64,000 nucleotides of DNA from Cladorrhinum sp. PSN259 (GCA_033725935.1 MU867089.1:389369-453368), one strand, 5' to 3'; shown: positions 1-11,389, counted from the first letter of the stretch. A program made the numbers and translations. The notes: generated from the sequence alone by a model not told the origin.

Positions 1-29
1 GAAGTATACTACAGTAGAAGAACACTTAC

Positions 30-283
30 CAGTTCTCGATCTCGGTGCCAGAGACTGTTGCAATTGAGGATCAGACCTTGATACACCTCGTTTGCCAAGC
101 TGGTTAAGATGGCCCTCGACAGTTCCTCTGGGCACGTCTGACGAATCTGACAGATCCGCCCCAGCTGCTGGAGGACTTGCGATCCTGAAAGATTCGGTTG
201 AACTGTTTGATGTTGTTGTAGGCTCGCCGGTTGAAACTTTGATCATCAAGCGTAAGAGCTTCAAGTCCCCAACGGCATGCTAA
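30..283. other. Possible terminal coding exon, strand unresolved
   Basis: Two competing open frames cover this stretch. On the plus strand a frame is open from 68 to a TAA at 281-283 and encodes a protein-like tail ending in ETLIIKRKSFKSPTAC. It would be the last exon of a gene entering from the left. On the minus strand a frame of about 250 nt (279 to 30) lies between a plausible TTTTAG acceptor and a perfect GTAAGT donor, and would be an internal exon. Codon usage does not separate them clearly. I recognise neither product. The rest, 284-726, shows nothing beyond the expected 3' flank of ATP16. Confidence 0.25.
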
Positions 284-726
284 AAGAATAGCTTTTTTCG
301 CAGTCTGGAAAGTGTGTCGATAATAGAATGATATTGTTTAAACAATGCCGTTTGCCGGCTGGAAAAGAAACCTTGGAGTGTTGAAGAAGAAGAAGGATAT
401 TGATTTGAGGTCTGTCGGAATCAAGGAGTTGAAGAATATACAGAAATACGAAAGAACGAGTCTCGTTGCTTGAACCCACCGGCAGTTCTCTGTCCGATGT
501 TCCCATGCAAAGCTCAACCTGCAGGAGCCACCCCCATTCAAACATGAGCCGATTCCACATGGAGGCAGTCACGATATCGGCCAAAGGCGTACGGAAATTG
601 AGAAGCTTTCGTTCCATTCATCAAAACTGAAGGCAGGGTACCCTGAAATGCACGTCTTTTTTGTTTGTGAAAAAAGGGAATCTTGAGGTATACTACATGA
701 AGGATCTAACGCAGGAGGTTGTACTT

Positions 727-1613
727 TTACTTGAGCTTGGCCTGGAGAGCCTCGAGAACCTGAAAGTATTCCGTTAGCATACATAGAGTTCCCAAGGCCC
801 GACTTTCTTGATGGCAATGACCTACCGAGATCTCAATCTTGGCCTCAGCGATATCCTGCTCGCTGCCGTTGCCGTTGGCAACCTTCTGGGCCTCAGCAAG
901 CTGGGCACGGACAGCCTCGGGGCTGAAGTCCTCGATGGGGAAACCCTCAACGGCGTTGATGCTGAGAACCGAGTTGGGCTGGACAACGGCAAAGCCACCG
1001 GAAACTGTAGACACGTTGTGCAATCCAGTGAGTCCACTATCCACCTCTGAAGAAGATGTAGGTCGAGATAGGAAATGTACGTACGGAAGAACTGCTTGGG
1101 GCCGGACTCCTCGATGACCTCAACGAAACCGGGCGCGAGCTGCTCGATGGAGGGAACGTGGCCGGCGAGGACACCCATCTCACCCGACTCGGCGGGGAGG
1201 TTGACCTGGATCACATCCTGGGACTTGTAGACGGACTGTGGACGGCAAAAAAAGAAACATATCAGCAACCCCTCCTCCAACAACGACAGCTTGCAGGCCT
1301 GCGTGATTTCGTCCACCCTGATATAATCCCAATTGATCCTCCACATCCCGCGGCGCTCGACTGTCTGGGTGATATAAGTGAAAGCCGTACCTGGTGGGGA
1401 AGCGACAAGCTAAGCTTGATCTGTAATATATCAGGATGGTGTTAGTGGTGATGGCTTCAATGCGCGAGCGAGTGATATTGCGGATGCAGGCGGGGAACAT
1501 GCCTTGTCGCTGACGGCCTCGGCATAGCCTCTGCGCTGGACGGGAGCGCGGGGAGCGCGGAGAGCGCGGGGGGCAGCCCGGACGGCGGCACGAGCAAAAC
1601 GAAGGGAGTTCAT
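727..1613 (-). CDS. ATP16: Mitochondrial F1F0-ATP synthase delta subunit
   Basis: Delta subunit of the F1 central stalk (the bacterial epsilon homologue), which couples proton flow to ATP synthesis in the mitochondrial matrix. Five exons are inferred: 1613-1503, 1420-1391, 1235-1085, 1004-826 and 759-727, giving 167 residues, the usual fungal length. Residues 1-37 form an Arg/Ala-rich presequence ending RRGYAEAVSDK. The mature part contains SVYKSQDVIQVNLPAESGEM, HVPSIEQLAPG and SGGFAVVQPNS, the conserved beta-sandwich, and then a helical C-terminus ending in LQAKLK. Frame is kept across all junctions. Intron 1 begins with GC instead of GT (AAG|GCATGT), and exon 2 is only 30 nt, encoding IKLSLSLPHQ. 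The ATG at 1613 is the first one in frame. Identity is confident; exon edges are inferred. Confidence 0.93.
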
Positions 1614-1784
1614 GGTGACGGCGTCGAGCTCAATTGGTGGTCCTCCTAGGTGGTCGTCTCGCCTCGCCAAATCTCCAGCTTTGCCCAAAATCCGGCGATT
1701 GACTGGATAGAACCGGGATGGTCCGGTTCGGTGGGGGAATAAAGATTCGCCGTGGGAAGCTTTCTTCATTTTACGTTGTCAGGC

Positions 1785-1795
1785 GGGTTAGGGTT
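1785..1795 (+). promoter_or_regulatory. Telomere-like (telobox) motif upstream of ATP16
   Basis: The plus strand reads GGGTTAGGGTT, nearly two copies of the TTAGGG repeat used at filamentous-fungal telomeres, 172 nt upstream of the ATP16 start codon. In yeasts, Tbf1-type Myb factors bind such internal TTAGGG motifs in promoters. That it works here is inference; one 11-mer can occur by chance. Confidence 0.35.
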
Positions 1796-3481
1796 CTATG
1801 TGGCTACCTTTTCCACCAATAATGCCCTTCCCGTGTTCTACCCTCGCATCACCGAAGAAACTGCTCTGCATATACATAGATCCCCGAGACCTCGCATAGC
1901 CATCGCTTTCCATGATGCTTTGCAGAATCAGACCAGACATTTTATATCCCTCAGTGCACAGCAGCAAAGCAAGCCGCTGACGGATGAGGGTTTCGATGCA
2001 GCGCAACCATCTTAAGTCTCTTTTTCCAGTAGCTTTTCAGAACCTTCGAGCGCGCATGGAGCGAAGCGGGATGGGATCTGAGAAATTCCCAAGACTTTCC
2101 ACCGGACATGCCGCAGTCGCAGATGCGACAGCAGCGCCTTGTGTCTTTGAAGTCGCTCCTACGACACAGCTGCATACTCTGGAAGAAAACCCAGTCCTGG
2201 CAAATACTTTTACCGAATCGCAGCAACTCGCCGCCCGTTTTCTGGCGCGCGATTCAGAACTCGTCTGATTGAACCACAACGCCACGGAATGCCCAAGTGG
2301 CTTCCTGCTCTTTTTTCCAGCCTATTTTATTGCCTCAGCACCGTCGATGAGGAAGATCCATCATCGGATTGTACCCGCAGTCATGACATGGAAAGGCTCT
2401 GTTGTGGTGGTGGTGCACAAAGGCTTAAGAGGAATGGGTCCAGTTAAGCCAAGCCCGCCAGGCTAAGGGTTCAAGCCACCGCCTGATCGGATTTTCTGGG
2501 CTGTCGTCATTGGTCCTGCGGGCCTTTGTTGCAATGTTGACCCGACACTGCAGAAATCGGGTGTGCAAGTGTGCTCTGTACGACGCCCTCACCTTGCTGA
2601 AGAAAGGGTGTTGACGATTTCAGAAACCGGAAAGCTAAAGAAATGCCATGTGGTACGTCAGCTGCTACCCGGAGTTGCGACGATGAGACATTTCTTTCTC
2701 TTCTTCCCGGTTGCTCTCCCAGGTTGGTACGGTACTCAGGTCGGGTGGCGGCCCCGGATCAGAGACCGCCTAGCTGGATTCCAAGTCCCAAAACTCTTTG
2801 TTCTTCGTCCTTGTTGATGCCAGCCATGGCTTGAATTCTTGACATCTGACAGTCTACCAGGGGCATCACCCACAAATCACTCCTCACACGTGCCCAGTAC
2901 TTTTGCAGCCCAACTCTGGGGCCGCCGATATCACCCAATCTATACCTCAGGTTTGACCAAGCGCCTATCTTATTGTTCCCATGACTGGGCTGTTGGTCTC
3001 TTTGGTCTTCTTTTGTTTTATTTAGTTCCATTAGTTTCTTCGACAAAGAAACTGGCCGTCCACCAGGAACTCGGCGGGTTGGGGGACTGAACAAAAATCA
3101 AAACGAAACTAAGCAAAACGGCGGCCCAGGGTTCAAGGAAAATAGGGGGGGGGGGCCAGCGTTTTGTTTTCCTCAGAAAGGAAAAAAAACATAGCCCGAG
3201 GCACGATGCCGGCGCCTGTCTCGGGCTTTGCCGACGAATGATATCATTGTTTTGATGGACGGACTGGGCTCGGGAGGAGGGCCGATGTGGGAGAGCTCTG
3301 AGGCCCCACCGCGATTCATTATCCATATGCCGGTTTGCCGTTGTCAAATATGGATCTTTTCTTGGAAGTATCCATTATCGTGATGCCATACACACTTTAT
3401 CGTACGTTGATCGACCATAGGCATCTACTTACGGGTTGTTTTGGGAGGAGGTGAGAGTGAGGAGCTGCCTAACCCGACACA

Positions 3482-3559
3482 CGCGGTGGACAGGTTTTCT
3501 TGTGCCAGCGGTCCTAACAGGAAATTCTTAAGGCGGCACAAGAAAACCTGTCCACCGCG
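3482..3559. repeat. Perfect 25-bp inverted repeat with 28-nt spacer
   Basis: The left arm at 3482-3506 and the right arm at 3535-3559 are exact reverse complements over 25 bases, separated by 28 nt. Transcribed from either strand, it would fold into a long perfect hairpin. The flanking bases (3481/3560) do not pair, so the match ends sharply. It lies in an intergenic region with no coding frame. It could be a small-RNA precursor, a remnant of a miniature inverted-repeat element, or a cruciform or terminator-like structure. The sequence shows the pairing directly; function is unknown. Confidence 0.95.
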
Positions 3560-6500
3560 CGCCCGACATGTTCCCTTACTCGGCGACATTGCTCTGCCTC
3601 CACACAAACCAGGTGCATCGTCGTCATTCTCCACTTTCTGCAACACGTCAACTCGCAATCAGAAATCCTGCTGCGACGCTGTTGAATGTCTTGCGATTGT
3701 CTTGTTATTGACTAGCCACGCTTTCATCGTCAACTGGAGAACAGCACACTTGCTACTCTGGGTTGAATCAGATCAGTGGTGTTGACATGCTACTAGTGGC
3801 ACGGTTGTATCAGGAGCGAAATGGCAAAGACACATGCCACGCGCGCTTCTCCTCCGGATTGCCGTTTCCATGCATGCGCCGGAACCACCAACCACCAACC
3901 CCACGCTATGGAAGAGGTGTCGTGGGTGTGTAGATTGCGTGTAGAAACTGCGTGTGGGAATGCGGGGTCATCGGGGTTTCGTTTCATCTTCCCCTCGTTG
4001 TGCCCAAGTGTAGATCGCACATCGCGGGGCTTGCGTGCGACCAGCTTCGACCAGTTGGACCCTGGCACGAGGATGATCTTCTTCCCTAGCCGTGCTGTCG
4101 ACGAAGCATGGAGGGATGGAAGGACCCTGATTTCACATGGTGCTTGCTGCTGCTTGCTGCGGCAGTGTACAATACAAGACAATGGTTTAGATTGCTTGTA
4201 TGCTAGCCGTCTGGTAGACGTACCAAGCTCCAATCGTTGATATGGTGTGTGATGGCAGATTGAGCGTTTCGCGAATAAGATGGTTTCCTCAATTTAGCTT
4301 CGGCGTCTTGGCTGGTTCAAATGGAATGTGTGGGAGGAGCGTCGCAGCACATGCACATCTGACCATGATTTTAGTTTTTTTTTTCTGACGAGAGGGAGCC
4401 AGCCAGTAGGGCAAAAGAAGCACCTTTTTTCCTCCCCATTACTCGAGTGGGAGATGGGAGCATTCACTACCACACTGGTGGCCAATGCCACTCTCTCAGT
4501 GAACCAACGTGACGAGAAAACAGAGACGAAGCGACTTCGGCGCTGTCAGACAGAAAAAGGTGACCCCCACAAACCACAACAGAACACGATGACTTTGAAT
4601 GGGACTGGACGGGCACCCGGGACACCTCGGATAACACTTGAGGTTGTGTTGCAGGTGGGCTGGGACTCTGGAGAGTGGGCAGGCAGTGTGGCAGGTGAAC
4701 ATCGGGGCAGTTCCCCAGACTGGGCGCTGTCTTGTCACCCTCCCCCGAGCCTCAGGGTCTGTGTCTTGTGTCTTTGGTGGTACGAAAACATCCAAGTGAC
4801 TCTCGCAGGTTGGTTCTGCGTATGTCGGTGAGATTTATGAGAGTTCCCGAGTGTCAGCAATTTGGATAAGATGGTGTGGTACCCCAACATGTGGCACGGA
4901 ACAGTCAACTGAAAGGGGTCGAGACCCTTCAAGCTTGTGAAAGGGAACACAGTTTACACGGTTACACGGCAGGTCTCTTTGAGGGATAGCAGGGCCTCCA
5001 TTTTCCCAAACGCACCATTTGCATGCAGGTCAGAGTGAAGTACGTACTCGCGTATGTATGGATGGAATAATACTATAGTAACATGCAGCCTGCAACCTGT
5101 GGGAGTGAGCCTGCATAGCTGCAAAGCGCAGGAAGCAGATTGCATACGGGCTTTTTGTGGAGCGGTGCATACGGGTTTGGCTCCCTGCATCGATACCAAT
5201 GAATCCCCATTCTCCCACAGCCTATCACCAGCTTCCGGCGCGGCGGCGGCTGGGCATTCGGCACTCGCGAACATTTCCTGATACATTGTCGCGACGGGAT
5301 GCTTCTTAGGGTAGTGTAGATGTGGTGAAAGAATGACAGCGAGACAGAGATACCTGTCAGTCAGCACCTTCTCCGATATCCGATGAGCCTGTGATGGATA
5401 TGATGGATACGGACCGATAGACAAAGACTGCTGCTGTGCGAGAGTGGTCATTCGGAAAGCATCGGAGGCTCGGAGTGATCATGAATGGGGACTTGGATGC
5501 TCTTCTCATCTGAACAGCACAGCTTGGAAACTCCATGGGGGCGGGTCTTCACTAAACTAAAACTCGTTGGAGGTTCGACATTTATTTTGGATAGAGGTAC
5601 CATTTGACCCGCCATTGTGGTGGAGCGGCGTGGGAGAAACCGCGGAATCGAATTGAAAAGAGAAACACCGTGACACCCTTGTCGCAAAGATCGATCGGCA
5701 CGGGTCAGCAAAAGCGAAAAAGGAGATGGAAACGGCGCGCAAGCGAGACACCGGAACACCGGCGGAAAAGCCAAGTACCAGAACGGTGGGTGACAAAAAG
5801 ACCGGGAAATAAGTGTCTGGGAACCAATCAAATACGAGATTGGAAGGCCGTGGCTGACGAATGGATGAAGAAAAGAAGTTCCAACTTCCAGGGTCGCCAA
5901 AAGTGCCCGAAAAAGAAATGCCGCCGTTTTCCGGCCCTGCTTCTGTGCGGTCGAAAGGCAAAATGCGGGCTTCTGGATCTTTATGGATCCATCCCATCAT
6001 CCATTTATTTGACTTTTTTCACAAAGGTTTAGTAACATACGGTGTATTTCCGCGGGTGATTGTGTCTGTCCTTGTGCTCTTGTCCAACGCACCCAACGCT
6101 TGCTTTGCTGTGGTCTTGTGTTCCCGGTCCCTTTACGTTTCACGGCAGTCGATTCTTCAGGGTGTACCTGACCAAGACAGTAGAAAGCCTTGGACCCCTA
6201 CCACGAAAAAGAAACTTGGAACTTGAAGAATTTGTTCAAGATTTGATAATTGATGATGCTCCGAGTAAGAGGTTCACAAGCGCGCTAACAGTGTACATAG
6301 AACCAATTCATAATTGAATTCGGCCAATTTTATCCATTCTCGGATTATTATCCAATTTTCACTCCGTTTTTTGTCATGGTGGTGGTGCGAAGGCGGAGCC
6401 CTTTACGTTTTTTTCATCTTCTTTGCCATCCGTTGCGCTAAACCCAAAGCCCGAGGCTGTGGATTGCATTGAGGAGGTGACCTCAGCACTAACAGTCCAA

Positions 6501-7307
6501 CCGGAACTCTGCGAACACCAACGAAAGCGACAAAAGGGCTCCACCATCCACCGCAAGATTGAATAAGGACAAGCGCAGACCGCTTCCACCCCTCCAAAAG
6601 CACCCCCATCCCACTCAGCCCACACTGGCCATCTCATCAGCCAAGCGGCAGCAATGTGTTAGCGCGGCGGTCCCGTCTCCTCTTTTTTAGAGAGGTACCC
6701 TGCATCGCCCCTCCCCCAAGCAATCCTCCACCAAAACCTTGTCCCCTTCTTCCCTGCAACCCATCCATATCCCGTCCGGAGTCTCAAATCCAAAAACCTG
6801 ATATTTTGCCGCATCCCTATTATTTCACACAGAAACTTTTGCACAGAAAAGCAACATTTGAAAATTTCACTTTTTGCTTGCAAAGCATACACTGCCACTC
6901 TCCCGACGTCATTCCTTCCAGAAGACTCCCGTCGCATCCCTTCTCACTGGTCGACGGCCCCCAGGCCCTTCCTGTAACGAAACCACCCCTCCTGTCAAAC
7001 ACCCGACCTGCAACTTCCACCTAGTCCTGTGAACAATGGCTCTGCTGTTATAGCACTACGGTCCCTAGGGACATCGCCTTGTACGCCGGTAGCAAGCCAT
7101 AAGGTACAACCGATAGACAACCTGCAGCAACGCTGTTGCAGACTGATCTCTCGACCATCATCATCAACAGCAGCAAAACAACATATCACATTCTCACCTC
7201 CAGCACCCGTACCTTCGGAGAACGCAAAAAAAAAAACCCCCCTGCTACCTCTGAGAGACGATAATCCGCCCTCCAACTTGACCACTTTCTTTGGAAGTCC
7301 GCCAAAC

Positions 7308-9518
7308 ATGGACTCCCACCACCCCCCACACGACTATGCCACATCAAATGTGCTGGCATGGACGACTTCACATTCTGCCAACGTCGAACCATTAGCGGAA
7401 GAAGATGCCGCCGACGCTGACGAACCACCGGACTGTTTGCAGTCCATGTCACCATTGTCGACGACACACTTCGCCAAGCGCACTCCTGTGCGCCATGCTG
7501 GCGAGCACCAGGAGTCCCTCTTGACGAGGGCTTTTCAGAGTCACTCTGACGAGGAAGCCCAGGAGTACGAGTCCTTAAGCCAGAGACGACGGAGACGTTC
7601 CATTACGAGCAACTTTAGCTTCGCCTCGACTGCAGACTACTCTTGCGATACTGGCATTACAACTCCAGCTCGCACCAGCTCACCTAGCCCGCGTCTGCCC
7701 AGCATTGGTTTTATGCCCTATGCTGCCACTGCCGTGGTCGATGTCGCAAAGACGCCAGTACCAACCAATGGAGCATCCAAGGATTCCGCCGTCCAGGCCT
7801 TGCAGAAGAAGCGAACAATTTCCTTCGCTTGCGCAGCAAAGCCGGACCTTGCTGCCAAGGCTGCGATGCCTCCACCGCCGAAGCCTGAAGCCGCGCCGAA
7901 GAAGACCACCATCAAGTTCGCCTGCCCGGCTCAGCCTCAACGGGAGGCGGCCGCCGCACCTCAGCGCGAAATCCGCCCAACTACTCCGGTCCCCGTCGCC
8001 AAAGAGTTGACCAGGAGCCTGAAGCCCCGGTCCCCATCTACTGTTAGAATGACGCGCTCCCCTACAGCACGGAGATCATCCATTAGCGCGGCCACCAAGA
8101 AGTGGCTGACCGCTGATGATGATGACCTGGAAAGCGATTGTGCGCATTTTCACGAGTTTGCTAGTGATGCACCGCGTGAAGACGACTGGATCAGGCGTGA
8201 AGACGTTACCTCGAAGCCTAAGATCACCATCCAGGACACCCTTCAGAAGGAGAACGCCATTCGGAAGTTGGGGAAGGAAGCCGAAGAAGAGGCGGAACTT
8301 GAAGACGAGCTCGAGAACGCCGAGGCGAACGAAGAGGAGGACGATGAGGACGATCAGGATGGCGTTGACAACGAAGATGACGAGTCCCATGATGGCGATG
8401 ATGATGAGGCCGACGACGACGTTGAGGACGTCCTAGACGACGAGGACGATGCTGCCACTGAGCACGCCTGGGATGATGAGGCTTCGGACGGGTACAAGAC
8501 GGACAACGAGATTGGGTTTGCTGAGTCTGATGATGATGATGACGACCTGATTTTGTGGACCACACGGATCGGACATCACCCTACCCTTTCTGGAGCTGTT
8601 ATTGCTGCGCGGAGGCCATCCTTGGACTCCGACTCTTCGGCTTGCGAGAGGAATGCGGCGATTGCGCAGAGGAAGAAGCGGTCAAGATCCCGCCGTGGTA
8701 TGCGTATCCGGCCCACCACCCCTGAGCTTCCGGACAGTACCGACTTCGTCTGTGGTACATTTGACGAGGACCGGCCCTTGGAAGAGGCGTACATTTCCTG
8801 CGTCGAAGCAAAAAAGCGTGAGAAGCTCAAGGCCATTCCTCAGGACATCGATCCCAGCTTCCCCACCTCAGAGCCTGAAGATGAGGAAGACGAAGGATAT
8901 GGAAATGCCTGCGCCGACAGTGATCATTGCGTTTGGCTGCACGGCGAGTTTGAGGATCTCCATGAGGACCTCGGCCGCCGCGGGCGCAAGGTCACATCTC
9001 CAAAGCGATTCCAGTCACCACCTCCCAGGCGTCGTTACTCCCCGGCTCCCAAGGCCCGTGGTGGCCGTTCTCCCAAGAAGTCTTCTGACCGGTCTCCTCG
9101 AAGAATGAGATCACCCGCGCCGCAGCGTATGGCGAACAGGTCGCCACTTTCTGCTACGCCGGCCCAGGACAGTGACGACATTGCCTATAAGTCTCTGGCA
9201 TTCCGTCCTGGCCTGAGAACAACCAAGTCGCTTCCCAAGGCACCTGGCATGTTCCCACATTTCAAGGCTCGCAAGCCCAAAACCCCATCCATCAACGAGG
9301 CGGCTCACGTCCGTGGTGCCATTGACATTGTTAAGGGCCTCGAGGCGAAGCGGGCACGTCGCAGGGAGAAGTTTTATCAAAAGTACTGCAGTCGCGCACG
9401 CAACCAGAAGGTGCAACCAAAGCGACCTGTTCCTGGTGAGGGCGTGGAGCGCATGAGGGAGCTTGGTCTGATTATGGCCGGCAAAGCCGGGCCTGATCAT
9501 TATGTTCTTTCGGTTTAG
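7308..9518 (+). CDS. DUF2457-type acidic, SP/RS-rich protein
   Basis: A single-exon gene of 736 residues from the first in-frame ATG; the open frame extends upstream to 7029 without another ATG and has leader-like composition. It looks like the filamentous-fungal DUF2457 ("extensin-like") family, whose function is unknown. Visible parts are two copies of a short motif, TISFACAAKP (about 170-179) and TIKFACPAQP (about 201-210); a very acidic Asp/Glu stretch at about 325-415; a conserved-looking block with WTTRIGHHPTLSGAVI after it; and a basic SP/RS-rich segment at about 563-620 resembling RS domains of RNA-binding proteins. The C-terminus is basic (AKRARRREKFYQKYCSRARN). No membrane segment or signal peptide is seen. 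A nuclear, nucleic-acid-linked role is a guess from composition. The family call is from memory. Confidence 0.75.
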   Translation: MDSHHPPHDYATSNVLAWTTSHSANVEPLAEEDAADADEPPDCLQSMSPLSTTHFAKRTPVRHAGEHQESLLTRAFQSHSDEEAQEYESLSQRRRRRSITSNFSFASTADYSCDTGITTPARTSSPSPRLPSIGFMPYAATAVVDVAKTPVPTNGASKDSAVQALQKKRTISFACAAKPDLAAKAAMPPPPKPEAAPKKTTIKFACPAQPQREAAAAPQREIRPTTPVPVAKELTRSLKPRSPSTVRMTRSPTARRSSISAATKKWLTADDDDLESDCAHFHEFASDAPREDDWIRREDVTSKPKITIQDTLQKENAIRKLGKEAEEEAELEDELENAEANEEEDDEDDQDGVDNEDDESHDGDDDEADDDVEDVLDDEDDAATEHAWDDEASDGYKTDNEIGFAESDDDDDDLILWTTRIGHHPTLSGAVIAARRPSLDSDSSACERNAAIAQRKKRSRSRRGMRIRPTTPELPDSTDFVCGTFDEDRPLEEAYISCVEAKKREKLKAIPQDIDPSFPTSEPEDEEDEGYGNACADSDHCVWLHGEFEDLHEDLGRRGRKVTSPKRFQSPPPRRRYSPAPKARGGRSPKKSSDRSPRRMRSPAPQRMANRSPLSATPAQDSDDIAYKSLAFRPGLRTTKSLPKAPGMFPHFKARKPKTPSINEAAHVRGAIDIVKGLEAKRARRREKFYQKYCSRARNQKVQPKRPVPGEGVERMRELGLIMAGKAGPDHYVLSV

Positions 9519-10595
9519 CATCTGGGAGGCTTCACTATCTGATTTGCATTGCACGGATATACCCTAGACGGCGAGCATACCCGGGGGAGGCGGGCAGCAT
9601 TCATGGTTTTAACCAGCCTGGGCGGACTTTTCTTTTTGACGATCCCATGGCATTTTCCTTTCTTCTTTTCTCTTCACATATGTTTATTGTCTTGTCTCGT
9701 AATTACTATTGTCTCGGAAACGAGGCTGGCAGGCTACCTTGCCTCGCCGAGCAACGGATTGAAGCCCGGGAAAAGGAGGTTTACCACACCGAATGGATGG
9801 CGGGATTCTTTTGGTTTCGCTGTCCACATTCTATAACCTATTGTAGATTGCAATGCATCTTCCCGTCTCTTCAGGGAATTAACATACATATCTCAAAATC
9901 TATATCTTGCAACTCTGTGATGGTGGTTTCAATCAAGACAGCCACTTCTGGCCAAGTGGCATAAAATGCAGAGCATAGGGTTTTAGACACATCAAAATAC
10001 CCAATTGTGTGTATCTGTGACTCGAAAGAATGGGGGAACAAAAGCAATCGTGCCCCAAAGGACAAGAAAAGCAAAAATCGGAATAAAAAGGGGCAAAGGA
10101 AGAAGCTATCATCGGAGTCCTATGACCCTTTCCCGATCTAGCTGAAGACAAAGTGTCCGATCGGAATAACCAGCTGCTTGTCAGCTGACAGCAGCCTGAA
10201 ATATCAGGTGCTAACCGGCTTTTCCACCTGCTTCTCTCCCTGACAGTTGGTCAGTGCAGTGGCCACCTAGCACCACCGCCAGAACCCACTCCTTGCAGCA
10301 AGCCTACCGACCGACGTGCCATTCCACTGCCCGTGAGCCTAGCTTTCGAAAGTGTGTTGCTTGGTGCCATCATCCAATTGTGGTTTTGCTCTTTTCTTGC
10401 CAACTTTAACCTCACCTTATCACCACCTTTCTCCTTCGCCATCACCAACCAAGAACCGCAATCTTGAGCACCCCCCGCAAAATAAGCAAACCGCTTAACG
10501 GTCCCTGAACACGTTTACACGATAATTTCTCTTTGCCCTTTTTATTTATTTTTATTTTCTTTAATCAACCACCGGACGCAAAAGCAATAGTAAAG
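9519..10595 (+). other. Intergenic: 3' flank of DUF2457-type gene and SAR1 promoter/leader
   Basis: No coding frame of note. The segment just before SAR1 (about 10.3-10.59 kb) is rich in C, T and A, with T-rich runs near 10530-10565, typical of a fungal promoter and 5' UTR. I see no RNA gene. Confidence 0.6.
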
Positions 10596-11389
10596 ATGTG
10601 GATCATTAACTGGTGTGAGTAATCATCCCTTCCACCAATAATTTGGACACAGTTAGTGCAGAAAGGAAAGAGATTGACAGTTGGATTACAACGAAAATAG
10701 TCTGGGACGTCCTCTCCTCGCTGGGCCTGCTCAACAAGCACGCCAAGCTGCTTTTCCTAGGCCTCGACAATGCCGGAAAGACGACGCTGCTCCACATGCT
10801 CAAGAATGATCGCGTTGCGATCTTGCAGCCCACGTTGCATCCCAGTTAGTTTTCCCACCCACCTACCAATACTATCGAATGCGCGGAAGAGCAAGTGGGC
10901 TGATATATGGTGATGAACAGCTTCCGAGGAGCTTGCGATTGGAAATGTGAGGTTTACGACCTTCGATTTGGGTGGTCATCAGCAGGGTATGTTTCCCCTT
11001 GTACCTCTATCTAACGGTGGGTGATGGTGGCTTACAAGATCAAAACAGCTCGCCGCCTCTGGAAAGACTACTTCCCCGAAGTTAACGGCATCGTTTTCCT
11101 TGTCGATGCCAAGGACCACGAACGGTTCGTCGAGGCCAAGGCCGAGCTCGATGCTCTTCTCTCGATGGAGGAGCTGTCCAAAGTTCCCTTCGTAGTTTTG
11201 GGCAACAAGATCGATCATCCCGACGCCGTATCCGAGGATGAGCTCCGTCACCAGCTGGGCATGTACCAGACCACTGGCAAGGGCAAGGTGCCACTCGAGG
11301 GCATCCGGCCCATCGAGGTTTTCATGTGCTCCGTTGTGATGAGACAGGGGTACGGCGAGGGTATTCGGTGGTTGTCGCAGTATGTGTAA
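10596..11389 (+). CDS. SAR1: Small COPII GTPase Sar1
   Basis: Sar1 is the GTPase that starts COPII coat assembly at ER exit sites after activation by Sec12. Four exons are inferred: 10596-10614, 10701-10844, 10921-10986 and 11049-11389, giving 189 residues, the normal length. The N-terminus MWIINWFWDVLSSLGL is the hydrophobic/amphipathic membrane-inserting helix that replaces myristoylation in Sar1. Nucleotide-binding motifs are clear: GLDNAGKT (27-34), switch I with QPTLHPTSEELA, DLGGHQQAR and NKIDHP. The C-terminus GEGIRWLSQYV is typical. The first coding exon is only 19 nt, so the start is easily missed. All introns are GT-AG and keep frame. Confidence 0.97.

Larger units (their letters stand above)
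1614..7307. other. 5.7-kb gene-poor region between ATP16 and the DUF2457-type gene
   Basis: No open frame here has convincing coding character. Frames of 100-170 codons occur on both strands at the same places (for example around 3.8-4.2, 4.3-4.8 and 5.5-6.0 kb) and look like chance openings. Visible landmarks are the ATP16 promoter side with a telomere-like motif near 1.79 kb, an 11-G run near 3.15 kb, the perfect inverted repeat at 3482-3559, and a C/T-rich leader from about 6.65 kb to the ATG at 7308, which is probably the promoter and 5' UTR of the next gene. No tRNA or 5S rRNA was recognised. Confidence 0.6.

Noticed and set aside
2440..2490. tRNA-like B-box (GGTTCAAGCC) near 2470
   Set aside because: The last B-box base does not match, no A-box lies at the right distance, and no cloverleaf could be paired.
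3793..6032. Several 110-170-codon frames on both strands
   Set aside because: They overlap each other on opposite strands, have no domain-like pattern and no splice-consistent extension.
7029..7307. 93-codon N-terminal extension of the DUF2457-type protein
   Set aside because: It has no ATG, contains leader-like A-run sequence and would need a GTG start.
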